Positions 39,055 to 46,514 of a DNA stretch of 64,000 nucleotides are shown here, one piece after another (within the stretch, counting starts at the first letter, position 1; each line of letters begins with the position of its first letter). The stretch lies in NCBI GenBank assembly GCA_022821145.1, contig JAJEEE010000070.1, positions 36,229 to 100,228 on the forward strand, given 5' to 3'. Made by a program: the position numbers and the translations under genes. Below the pieces are notes generated by a model. That model was not told the origin of the DNA, did not search any database, and saw only the letters and a list, made by a program, of their open reading frames with translations. Source of the stretch: Acidobacteriota bacterium. GTDB lineage: Bacteria > Acidobacteriota > Terriglobia > 20CM-2-55-15.

Positions 39055-39459
39055 ATGAAGGTGCAGAATGTTGTAGCGACTGCGGCGATGGTGGTCTTGT
39101 TGGCGGCTATTCCGATTCAGGCTCAGGAACCGGAGCGGGAACGCTCTTGGACTCGCACGGCCGTTGGCGCGGTCATGCTCGGAGGCTTCGGGTACGTGGC
39201 TGCGGAATACTGGTCGAGGAAGTGTGTGAAGGACGGATTCGACGCCGACGCCGTCAACGCTTTGAATCAGTGGGCGACCGGCACGACGGAGAAGTACGAC
39301 AGCTGCAACGTTGCCGCTATGAAAGCTGCGTTGCCGACTTTTGGAGCCGGTATCGGTTTGGGGCTGATGACATGGTGGTCCGATGTTCCGGTCGTCCGCA
39401 ATGTCCGTATAGAGCCGCAGAAAAGCGGCGCAAAGCTCGCCTACCGGATCGAGTGGTAA
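39055..39459 (+). CDS. Hypothetical secreted or membrane-associated protein
   Basis: 134 aa, ATG preceded by GAAGGGAG. A signal peptide (1-23) is followed by two moderately hydrophobic stretches (AVGAVMLGGFGYVAAEYW and PTFGAGIGLGLMTWW) that could be short membrane helices. Between them lie two cysteines (KCVKDG and DSCNV) that may form a disulfide. The C-terminal half ends in a beta-like tail (VVRNVRIEPQKSGAKLAYRI). No family recognised. It lies 20 bp upstream of the next gene, so they probably share a transcript. Confidence 0.7.
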   Translation: MKVQNVVATAAMVVLLAAIPIQAQEPERERSWTRTAVGAVMLGGFGYVAAEYWSRKCVKDGFDADAVNALNQWATGTTEKYDSCNVAAMKAALPTFGAGIGLGLMTWWSDVPVVRNVRIEPQKSGAKLAYRIEW

Positions 39460-39479
39460 TCGGGAAAGCGGAGGCAAAG

Positions 39480-40076
39480 ATGCTGCTGCCGCCACTCGCA
39501 ACAGTCGGATCGCTGCTTGCGCTGACGTGGGCCGCGTTCGCCGCGCCGACGACGATCCAGCAGATCGATGTACGGGAATTGCTCGCCCGTAGCGAGTTCG
39601 TTTTCGAAGGGGTTGTCACGGCGAAAGAGTCTGTTGGCGTCGGCGGATTGATCGTGACTCGAGTCACGTTCGATGTGGTGGACGTTCTGAAGGGCGACTC
39701 GACAACCCGGGAGATTTCGTTGGAGTTCGCCGGCGGAGAATCCCGGGGGCAGGTGCTCGTGATCGGGGGCATCCGTACTCCTTTCAACATGGAGCGGGGA
39801 GTCTACTTCGTGGAGTCACTGAGTCGCCGGCAGGTCCACCCATTGTACGGATGGGATCAAGGGCGGTTTCTCGTTCTCGCCGGGAATGTCTACACCGCGA
39901 CCGGCCTTCCGGTGTTTGGCGTGGAACCTGGAGAAGCCGAGCCTGGAATTGCAGTCGACGCCGACGAAGGCGTTGCTGTCGGCATTCGCACAAGCGCGCG
40001 GAGTGACGGCAACGAATCCCGTCTGCCGTTGTCCGTCGCGGCGTTCAAGAACGAACTGTTGGCCATAGGATGGTAG
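39480..40076 (+). CDS. Secreted protein commonly paired with matrixin proteases
   Basis: 198 aa. The ATG at 39480 follows GCGGAGG. A signal peptide (1-21) leads into a beta-rich domain: IDVRELLARSEFVFEGVVTA, then VTFDVVDVLKGDST and GGIRTPFNMERGVYFVES. The pattern of 'site of a risk or cost exported to a protein' domains with EG-VT, VLKGD and an OB-like fold is seen in small bacterial secreted proteins next to matrixin genes, as here. An inhibitory or chaperone role toward the protease is possible but unproven. It overlaps no gene and ends 2 bp before the protease start. Confidence 0.7.
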   Translation: MLLPPLATVGSLLALTWAAFAAPTTIQQIDVRELLARSEFVFEGVVTAKESVGVGGLIVTRVTFDVVDVLKGDSTTREISLEFAGGESRGQVLVIGGIRTPFNMERGVYFVESLSRRQVHPLYGWDQGRFLVLAGNVYTATGLPVFGVEPGEAEPGIAVDADEGVAVGIRTSARSDGNESRLPLSVAAFKNELLAIGW

Positions 40077-40078
40077 GC

Positions 40079-41857
40079 ATGAAGTCGGTACGAGTCGGTT
40101 CGATGCTGGTATTGATGGTCGGCGCTGCGCCATGGACGGACGGGTTCGTTCTCTACGAAGGCAATCCGCGATGGCCGGAACCGTCGACCACTCTATATGT
40201 CGATATGCCGACCGAGGGCGGCGACGTTCAGTTGTGGAACAGCGCGTTCGACGAAGCCATGGCGGCGTGGAACACAGATACGGACTTTACGTTCGATCGC
40301 GTACGTGCGTATCGGGATCCTTGCGATCGCAGAGATGAAGTCAACGCCGTCGGATTCGCGGACACGGCCTGTGGGTTGGCGTGGGGCAGCCGGGTTCTCG
40401 GATTGAACTACCTGCAGCGGGCCGATGATCGCATTCTACAGACTGGAATTCTGTTCAATCGCTCCGAGAATTGGAACGTGTACGAAGGTCGTGCCCAGCG
40501 TACGGCCTCGGGCGATCCGTTGTACGACTTCCGGCGTGTCGCCGTCCACGAGTTGGGGCACGCGCTCGGACTGGGCCACGAGCCATCGAATCCGGCGATT
40601 ATGCGTCCGGTGATCGGAGATATCGAGGTTCCGCAGGAGGACGACGCCGCGGGCGTACGGACGTTGTACGGATACGGTCCTCCGATAGCTCCACCGCCGC
40701 CGCCTAACGATTCGTGGCACGACGCGACGGAGATCACCGGGGAAAGCGGTCGGGCGGCGGGAACGAACGTTTCGGCTTCGTGGGTATTCGCGGGCGAAAG
40801 AGACTCGTTGTGGAGGGGCGCGGACAAGTCCGTGTTCTGGAAATGGACGGCGGATCCGTTTGCGGATGGGTTCACAACGACTTTCGACACGCACGGCAGC
40901 GATTTCGATACCATCCTGGAAATCTACACGATGGCCGTCGGTGGCGACGACCCCGCGCACATGACATTGATAGCCAGGAGTGACGATACGTACGGCGGCG
41001 GTTCCGTCGGGACCCTCGAAACCAGCGAAGTCGATATTCGAACCGTCGGTGGCGAGACATACTGGTTACGTGTCAGCGGATGGCTTGGAGAGACAGGGCG
41101 AATCGATTTGAACTGGGACACGGACACGTCGTACACGCGCCGCCGTTACGACAGCACACTCGTGTTTCCGCATTTGGCGGACGGGCAATCCGGGGAGGGC
41201 CGGTGGCGCACCACCATCACGTTGACACCTCATCAGGAAGGCGAGACGCGATGCCGCGGCCGGTTGTACGGCGTTCGGGCCGACTTCGGGCAGGGGACAT
41301 CGTCATTGTTCTCGGCAACGGTGTCGTTTCGTAACGTCTGGCGCGGACAGACGAGCGGCGACGGTAGTCTGGAGAGTGGATATGCCGTAGTCGACTGCGA
41401 CGGAACCGTCACGGGCTATCTGTCCTTCGCGTACTACGACGGCCACGGCGTGAAGACCGGCGAGGCGGCCGTGTTCCCGGCCGAAGAGATGGCCGCTCAT
41501 GAATTCGTCGTGGACGGAAGGGACGGAGCGCAAGTAGGAATCGCTATCGCGAATACGGATGATCAACAGGGCGAATACGTATTGGAGCTGTTCGACCAGG
41601 ACGGGAATTTTCACGGTTCCGGTGAATTGTTGATTCCCGCGGAGCGAAACGCCGCCGGTTTGTTGGGAGATCTGATTTCACCGGGCCCCATATCCGGAGA
41701 AGTCTATCGACTGCGGGTTCGCAAGGTGCACGTCGATTCTTTCGACTACTTTGTCAGTAGTGGGTTGGAGTTTGCGATGATCGCATTGCGAATCACGGGA
41801 CACGTGTTTTCCGCCATCTCGGGACGGGATTTGACGGATAACCGATACGGGCGGTGA
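40079..41857 (+). CDS. Secreted matrixin-family zinc metalloprotease
   Basis: 592 aa from the ATG at 40079, directly after the upstream stop; a start at 40070 overlapping the upstream gene is the alternative. A signal peptide is followed by a matrixin catalytic domain (about 25-205) with the zinc motif HELGHALGLGH (157-167) and a Met-turn in NPAIMRPV. A Pro-rich linker leads to a pre-peptidase C-like beta-sandwich (about 215-350, SVFWKWTADPFADG). Two further beta domains follow (about 365-590). There is no obvious cysteine-switch propeptide. It is likely extracellular. The lower GC content sets it apart from flanking housekeeping genes. Confidence 0.85.
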   Translation: MKSVRVGSMLVLMVGAAPWTDGFVLYEGNPRWPEPSTTLYVDMPTEGGDVQLWNSAFDEAMAAWNTDTDFTFDRVRAYRDPCDRRDEVNAVGFADTACGLAWGSRVLGLNYLQRADDRILQTGILFNRSENWNVYEGRAQRTASGDPLYDFRRVAVHELGHALGLGHEPSNPAIMRPVIGDIEVPQEDDAAGVRTLYGYGPPIAPPPPPNDSWHDATEITGESGRAAGTNVSASWVFAGERDSLWRGADKSVFWKWTADPFADGFTTTFDTHGSDFDTILEIYTMAVGGDDPAHMTLIARSDDTYGGGSVGTLETSEVDIRTVGGETYWLRVSGWLGETGRIDLNWDTDTSYTRRRYDSTLVFPHLADGQSGEGRWRTTITLTPHQEGETRCRGRLYGVRADFGQGTSSLFSATVSFRNVWRGQTSGDGSLESGYAVVDCDGTVTGYLSFAYYDGHGVKTGEAAVFPAEEMAAHEFVVDGRDGAQVGIAIANTDDQQGEYVLELFDQDGNFHGSGELLIPAERNAAGLLGDLISPGPISGEVYRLRVRKVHVDSFDYFVSSGLEFAMIALRITGHVFSAISGRDLTDNRYGR

Positions 41858-42041
41858 TGAATCGGCAGATCGGATACCGGACCCGGTAATTCGACCGGGA
41901 GTGGACGAACGAAGTCGTCCACTGGCACCAGCGTTCCGAGCGATACTGGTCTTGACCGCCGACACCTGCCGGTATCGCGTGGGGTGTGGCGATTCCGAGT
42001 TGCGCGGGACCGTCAGTGGCCAGCCACTCGACGCCGGAACC

Positions 42042-42488
42042 TCAGGGCGATTCTCTCGATACCGCGGCGATGACGTGTCGAATGCCTTCGGCGTGGATGT
42101 CGCGCTCCATGCGCGCCACGGCGTCCGGCCACGCCAGCCACGCGTAGTCGACGTGTTCGTGGGACAGGACGACGGGCCTCGGGCCGTCGGTTTCGAACGC
42201 GATCAGGCGTTCCAAGAATGTGCCGCCCTTCTTCTCGAAGCGAAAGTCGATCCCCGTGTCGTAGACTCGAAGCGGGTCCGTGATGCCCGTCTCCTCCGCG
42301 ACCTCGCGGCAGCCGGCCGCGGTCCAGGACGCGTCGTTCCGGTCCACCTTGCCGGTCACGGGCTGCCACACGTGGCCGCGGCGCGGCGGACGCCGGAGCG
42401 TCAGCACCTGCAACGACGGCCGGCGCGTGAACACGATGACCTGGACTTTCGGCCGGGCGGCGGACGGGGTATCGTCGCTTGAAGTCAT
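42042..42488 (-). CDS. Nudix hydrolase
   Basis: 148 aa. A Nudix fold: VQVIVFTRR first strand, then the Nudix box spread over GKVDRNDASWTAAGCREVAEETGI. The catalytic REVAEETG helix is intact, while the leading Gly-x5-Glu is altered (Asp/Ser replace the usual Glu). The C-terminal part EHVDYAWLAWPDAV resembles dihydroneopterin-triphosphate pyrophosphatase (NudB-like) relatives. The substrate is not certain. The ATG at 42488 shares the four bases CATG with the start codon of the divergent arfB gene. Confidence 0.82.
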   Translation of the reverse strand: MTSSDDTPSAARPKVQVIVFTRRPSLQVLTLRRPPRRGHVWQPVTGKVDRNDASWTAAGCREVAEETGITDPLRVYDTGIDFRFEKKGGTFLERLIAFETDGPRPVVLSHEHVDYAWLAWPDAVARMERDIHAEGIRHVIAAVSRESP

Positions 42489-42909
42489 GATCCGGATCAA
42501 CGATCGGTTGAGCATTCCCCCGGAGGAGATCGTCGTCGAGACTTCCACCAGCAGCGGTCCCGGCGGACAGCACGTCAATCGCGTCCGTACGCGGGTGACG
42601 CTGTCGTTCGACGTGGACGCCTCCCCCGCGCTGGACGACGAGCAGCGCGAACGCATCCGGGAGCGGTTGGCCTCGCGGCTTACGCGCTCCGGCGTCCTCC
42701 AGGTTCGGTCGGAGCGGCACCGCAGCCAGCGGATGAACCGGGAGGACGCGATCGAAAAATTCGCGGCGCTTCTCGCCGAGGCGTTGACGCCCCCCGTCAT
42801 GCGGCGGCGGACACGGATCCCTTCCACCGCCAAGGCGCGCCGTCTGGAAGAAAAGAGGCGGCGCTCGGATGTAAAGCAGGGCCGCAGGAAACCCGGGGAC
42901 GACGGCTGA
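42487..42909 (+). CDS. arfB: Alternative ribosome-rescue factor / peptidyl-tRNA hydrolase ArfB
   Basis: 140 aa. The N-terminus MIRINDRLSIPPEEIVVETS is the family start, followed by SGPGGQHVN with the catalytic GGQ (26-28). A basic C-terminal tail (about 105-140, TKARR-like STAKARRLEEKRRRSDVKQG) inserts in the mRNA channel in characterised ArfB. It releases peptides from stalled ribosomes. There is no Shine-Dalgarno, and the start codon overlaps that of the divergent Nudix gene by two bases. The tail is directly followed by tRNA-Arg on the other strand. Confidence 0.92.
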   Translation: MIRINDRLSIPPEEIVVETSTSSGPGGQHVNRVRTRVTLSFDVDASPALDDEQRERIRERLASRLTRSGVLQVRSERHRSQRMNREDAIEKFAALLAEALTPPVMRRRTRIPSTAKARRLEEKRRRSDVKQGRRKPGDDG

Positions 42910-42968
42910 CGGCCGGACTTGCGCGCGCCTTCGGGCCGGCCGGCGGTGTGCGGCGATCACCGCCGAGA

Positions 42969-43042
<74 letters not shown>

Positions 43043-43151
43043 GATCCTTTCATGTTTACTACGTTGGCGCCCGCCGGCGCAACACGCCGCGCCGTCGGCC
43101 CGCATCTTCGGCAAGGTCGCCGGCGTCTTCAGCGAGATAAAATCGGCGACG

Positions 43152-43658
43152 ATGACCGAACGATCGACACCCGTGGGGACGGAACCGGCGATCCGGCGGT
43201 GGTCGCACCGGGACGCCCGTCCGATCGGCGCCCTCTGGTTCGACGCGTACATGCGGGCGCCGGAGCGCGGCGGCGACCTGATGCCGAACGCCCGCTCGTC
43301 GCTGGTGGACTGGATTCGCGATCGCGAGCGCGACCGGTCCAGTTTCGGCTACGTCGCCGAGTCCGGCGATGTCCTGGTGGGTTTTCTGCTGGGCCGGATC
43401 GGCGTCTGGGACTTCGAGCCGCCCATACTGCGGCCGCGCAAGCTGGCGCGGATCGACGCCGTTTTCGTCGTGGAGAGCGTGCGGCGGCTCGGAGTCGCGA
43501 CGGCGCTCGTCGAGACGGCCCTCGAGCACGCGCGGACGGCCGGCGCGGCCGGCGTCGAGGCCATGTTCGAAACCGACTACGCGGCGGCCGAGCGGCTGTG
43601 GCGCAAGCTCGGTTTCGTTCCGGGCGTGTCCCGGGCCTATCGTTCGCTGCGTCCCTGA
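43152..43658 (+). CDS. GNAT-family N-acetyltransferase
   Basis: 168 aa, one GNAT domain. The acetyl-CoA loop is ESVRRLGVATALVETALEHA (residues about 103-122, Q/R-x-x-G-x-A variant), followed by AAERLWRKLGFVPG, the conserved C-terminal helix-strand. The substrate is unknown. A TAAAAT box at 43138-43143 puts the predicted transcription start about two bases before the ATG, and no ribosome site is present, so the mRNA may be essentially leaderless. Confidence 0.85.
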   Translation: MTERSTPVGTEPAIRRWSHRDARPIGALWFDAYMRAPERGGDLMPNARSSLVDWIRDRERDRSSFGYVAESGDVLVGFLLGRIGVWDFEPPILRPRKLARIDAVFVVESVRRLGVATALVETALEHARTAGAAGVEAMFETDYAAAERLWRKLGFVPGVSRAYRSLRP

Positions 43659-43733
43659 TGGGACCTTGGTTGTCTAGGGGGCGCGCTATCGTGATTGTCC
43701 CCGGGGGCCGCCGCCTCCGGGCGCGACACGCTC

Positions 43734-44543
43734 ATGAAAGTCATCGTTTGTCTCCGGCCCGTGCCGGATCCCGCGTCCCGGCTCTTCGTGAACGAGGACC
43801 GGACCTGGATCAAGGACGCCGAGTTGAGCTTCGTCACGAACGAAGCCGACACGCACGCGTGCGAGGCGGCCCTCGAGCTGTGCGAACGGGTGTCCGCTTC
43901 CAGGTCGGAGGCCGGGGAAGTCGTCGTCCTTTCGATCGGCCGCGACCGGGCCGCCCGCGTGCTGCGGGAGGGCTTGGCGATGGGCGCGGCGCGGGCGATT
44001 CACCTGGCGGACGACGACTTCGAGGGCGGCGACGAGTACGTTCGCGCGCGCATGATCGCGCGGGCGGTCGAGAAAGACGGCGGCGCGGACGTGCTGCTGA
44101 CCGGCGTCCAGTCGGACGATCTCGGCGGCGGCGTGACCGGGGTGATGGCGGCGGAGTTGCTGGGTTGGGCGCACGCCAGCGTCGTGGTCGGCGTCAACGC
44201 CGTGGAGGCGGGTCTTCGGGCGCGGCGGGAGCTGGAAGGCGGCCTGATCGAAACGCTCGAGCTGGCCACGCCGTGTGTCCTCACGATTCAACTCGGGATC
44301 AACCAACCGAGATATGCGACGCTGCGGGGCATCATGGCCGCCAAGAAGAAGGAAATGAAGACCTGGAGCCGCGGCGACCTGGGCATGGCCGCCGGCGATG
44401 TCGGATCCGAGGGCGCGTTGTGCCAGGTGACTGAAGTGCGCGTGCCCGAGCGCGACCACCGGGTGCAGATGCTCTCCGGATCGCCGGCCGAGGCGGCGGC
44501 GCGCCTCGTGGAGAAGCTCCGGCTGGAAGCCAAGGTCATCTAG
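43734..44543 (+). CDS. etfB: Electron transfer flavoprotein beta subunit
   Basis: 269 aa. The ATG at 43734 begins the family's usual MKVIVCLRPVPDP. An ETF adenine-nucleotide-alpha-hydrolase-type domain is seen, with TNEADTHACEAAL, GAARAIHLADDD, LLTGVQSDDLGGGVTGVMAAE and the C-terminal KKKEMKTWS that wraps the alpha subunit. With EtfA (4 bp downstream) it carries electrons from flavoprotein dehydrogenases to the quinone pool. Confidence 0.94.
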   Translation: MKVIVCLRPVPDPASRLFVNEDRTWIKDAELSFVTNEADTHACEAALELCERVSASRSEAGEVVVLSIGRDRAARVLREGLAMGAARAIHLADDDFEGGDEYVRARMIARAVEKDGGADVLLTGVQSDDLGGGVTGVMAAELLGWAHASVVVGVNAVEAGLRARRELEGGLIETLELATPCVLTIQLGINQPRYATLRGIMAAKKKEMKTWSRGDLGMAAGDVGSEGALCQVTEVRVPERDHRVQMLSGSPAEAAARLVEKLRLEAKVI

Positions 44544-44547
44544 CACC

Positions 44548-45594
44548 ATGATCCTGATCGTCGCCGAGCACGCCGATGACCGGCTGAAGCCCATCAGCCG
44601 CGAGCTCGCCGTATTGGGCCGGGAGCTGGCCGACGACCTCGGGCGGACCCTGACGGTCGCGATCCTGGCTCGCGATCCGGCGTCCCTCGTCGAGGAGTGT
44701 CGTGCACTCGGACCGGACCGGATCGTCACGGTGGCCGGGGATCGGTTGGAACCCTACGACCCGGACGTCTGGACGGCGGCCGTGGAGGCCCTTGTTTCCG
44801 AGGACGAGCCGGCTTTCGTGCTGGCGGGCCACACGAGCACGGGATACGATTTTCTCCCTCGCGTTGCCGCGCGGACGGGGCGCCCCCTCGTCCCGGCCTG
44901 CATCGAGTGGCAACGGCATGGAGAGCGCGTGGTCTTCACGCGGCCCGTGTTCAACGCGAAAATGCACATGCGGGTGACGCCGAAGGGCGAGGGCCCGTGC
45001 TTCGTGACCGCGGCGCCCGGCGCCTTCCCGCCCCGCGAGCCCGACGAGGCCGGGAGCGGACCGCCACAGGACGGCGGCGAGCCGCGTCTGGACGCTTTCG
45101 ATGTGGATCTTTCGGGCTTGCCGGTTCGTTCCAAGCGGATCGGGAGGGAGTCGGCCGCGGCCGGCGCCCTGGACCTGGGATCGGCCGACATCATCGTCGC
45201 CGGCGGACGCGGGATCCGCGAGAAGGAACACTTCGGGTTGATCGATGATCTGGCCGAGGCTCTGGGCGGCGCCGTCGGGGCGTCGCGTCCGGTCGTGGAC
45301 TCGGGGTGGCGCCCCCGCGACTACCAGATCGGGAGCTCGGGGCAGACCGTTTCGCCCCGGCTGTACGTCGCCGTCGGGATCTCCGGCGCCGTGCAGCACC
45401 TTGTGGGCATGCAGTCGTCGCGTTGCATCGTGGCCATCAACAAGGATGCCGACGCGCCCATATTCAAGGTGGCCCACTACGGGATTGTCGACGATCTGTT
45501 CAGCGTCGTTCCCGAGATCACCCGGACCGTCCGGGCCCTCAAGGGGCAGTCCCCTCCGGTGGGGAGCGCTGGATCCGGCCGCGAATCAGATTGA
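44548..45594 (+). CDS. etfA: Electron transfer flavoprotein alpha subunit
   Basis: 348 aa. The N-terminal domain is followed by the FAD-binding C-terminal domain: ADIIVAGGRGIREKEHF, GASRPVVDSGWRPRDYQIGS, GQTVSPRLYVAVGISGAVQH and AINKDADAPIFKVAHYGIV. It forms the heterodimer with EtfB and holds the redox FAD. It is the second gene of the etfBA operon. No ETF-quinone oxidoreductase is present in the window. Confidence 0.95.
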   Translation: MILIVAEHADDRLKPISRELAVLGRELADDLGRTLTVAILARDPASLVEECRALGPDRIVTVAGDRLEPYDPDVWTAAVEALVSEDEPAFVLAGHTSTGYDFLPRVAARTGRPLVPACIEWQRHGERVVFTRPVFNAKMHMRVTPKGEGPCFVTAAPGAFPPREPDEAGSGPPQDGGEPRLDAFDVDLSGLPVRSKRIGRESAAAGALDLGSADIIVAGGRGIREKEHFGLIDDLAEALGGAVGASRPVVDSGWRPRDYQIGSSGQTVSPRLYVAVGISGAVQHLVGMQSSRCIVAINKDADAPIFKVAHYGIVDDLFSVVPEITRTVRALKGQSPPVGSAGSGRESD

Positions 45595-45619
45595 CTCGCC
45601 CAGACGCCTGGACTATAGT
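45591..45619 (+). promoter_or_regulatory. Strong sigma70-type promoter of the cytochrome gene
   Basis: TTGACT (45591-45596) and TATAGT (45614-45619) are separated by exactly 17 bp. The -35 overlaps the end of etfA. The predicted start near 45626 gives a 66-nt leader with AGGAGGG. Confidence 0.65.
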
Positions 45620-45691
45620 GCGTTTCGGTTAACCGTGGCGTCGTTGGGGACGCCCGAGAGAGACGAAAGAAGACGTGAGGAGGGTTTCCAG

Positions 45692-46108
45692 ATGCGGAGA
45701 GCTTCGATACTGATCGGCGCTTGCCTGGTCGCGGCGCTGGCGCTGAACGTGTGGGCCCAACAGCGCAGTCATCCCGAGATCATGCAGGATGTCGCCCCGA
45801 CGCGCGCGGCGCTGCAGGAGAGCATCGAGGGCGGCGACGGCGCCGCGGCCGCCGAAGCGGCCATGCAGTTGCAGGGGTTCTTCCAGGAACTGGTCCCGCT
45901 CTACCAGGAACTGAACCTGGAGCCGGCCATCATGCGCGCGGAGAAGGCGGCGGCGGCGGCGGGCGAGGCGGCGGCGGCCGCGAAGGCCAACAACATGGAA
46001 GCGGCGGCCACGGCCCATGGCATGGTGCAGAAGGCCTGCGGCGGATGCCATAACCAGTTCCGCGAAAAGGCCCCCGACGGTTCCTGGCGGATCAAGACAG
46101 GCGGATGA
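45692..46108 (+). CDS. Secreted cytochrome c-prime-like protein
   Basis: 138 aa, ATG preceded by GTGAGGAGGG. A signal peptide (1-22) is followed by an all-helical, Ala-rich domain and a C-terminal haem motif CGGCH (116-120), HNQFREK. This is the layout of cytochrome c-prime/c556 four-helix bundles, in which the haem site lies in the last helix. The role is periplasmic; NO or redox sensing is known for relatives, but the function here is open. It has its own strong promoter after etfA and ends at a strong intrinsic terminator. Confidence 0.85.
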   Translation: MRRASILIGACLVAALALNVWAQQRSHPEIMQDVAPTRAALQESIEGGDGAAAAEAAMQLQGFFQELVPLYQELNLEPAIMRAEKAAAAAGEAAAAAKANNMEAAATAHGMVQKACGGCHNQFREKAPDGSWRIKTGG

Positions 46109-46115
46109 CAGGGCC

Positions 46116-46165
46116 TCGATCCAGACTCCCGGCGGCGGCCGGGCTGGATCGAAACGGATTTTTTT
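46116..46165 (+). terminator. Intrinsic terminator of the cytochrome gene
   Basis: TCGATCCAG (46116-46124) pairs with CTGGATCGA (46144-46152). Inside, CCCGGC pairs with GCCGGG around GGCG. A run of seven Ts ends at 46165. Confidence 0.85.
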
Positions 46166-46192
46166 GACTTTTTTGTAAATTCAAGGTAACGT
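46164..46192 (+). promoter_or_regulatory. Candidate promoter of a small RNA
   Basis: TTGACT (46164-46169) and TAACGT (46187-46192) are spaced by exactly 17 bp. The -35 begins within the T-run of the preceding terminator, so the site can only serve downstream DNA. The predicted start lies near 46199. Confidence 0.45.
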
Positions 46193-46198
46193 TTCCGA

Positions 46199-46273
46199 CC
46201 GAGCGTTGTCTATTGACTTAGATTTCCTCCACCACCCACTCTCCCCGCGGCATCAGCCGCGGGGATTTTTTTT
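46199..46273 (+). ncRNA. Candidate small RNA with anti-Shine-Dalgarno segment and intrinsic terminator
   Basis: About 75 nt from the predicted start to the end of a textbook terminator: TCCCCGCGG-CATCAG-CCGCGGGGA followed by eight Ts (stem 46242-46265, Ts 46266-46273). No reading frame fits inside. The single-stranded middle, TTTCCTCCACCACCCACTC (46223-46241), is pyrimidine-rich and complementary to GGAGG-type ribosome sites. A dedicated promoter, unstructured C/U-rich seed and strong terminator are the anatomy of trans-acting sRNAs. Known anti-SD sRNAs in Alphaproteobacteria use CCUCC loops in the same way. Expression is not demonstrated. Confidence 0.5.
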
Positions 46274-46356
46274 GCCCTGTCCGGCCCCGATCGGCCGCGC
46301 CGGGCTTATGCCGACCCGTGGGGCGGAACATGGGCCGGCGTCGGTGCGGTCGGCGC

Positions 46357-46418
46357 TCGAATCGGGCTCGAATCGCGTTCGAATAACCCTTGATTCTCCC
46401 GGGTCCAGGTACTAATCT
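46357..46418 (+). promoter_or_regulatory. Three phased TCGAAT boxes upstream of a sigma70-type promoter
   Basis: TCGAAT occurs at 46357-46362, 46368-46373 and 46379-46384, each 11 bp apart, so all three face the same side of the helix. They are followed by TTGATT (46390-46395), a 17-bp spacer and TAATCT (46413-46418). The predicted leader to the regulator gene at 46515 is about 90 nt. This looks like a cooperative binding site controlling the downstream AAA+ regulator. Confidence 0.5.
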
Positions 46419-46514
46419 AGCCATCCCGTTCCGGAGACAACTCAAGGCCGCTTTCCCGCCTTCCCGGGTCGACGCCGGCCCTTCTGTCGCCGGTTACGGA
46501 TCGACTATAGGACA

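Noticed and set aside
46213..46218. A second TTGACT considered as the -35 of a downstream promoter
   Set aside because: No -10-like sequence occurs 15-19 bp downstream; the region there is the C-rich segment and terminator stem.
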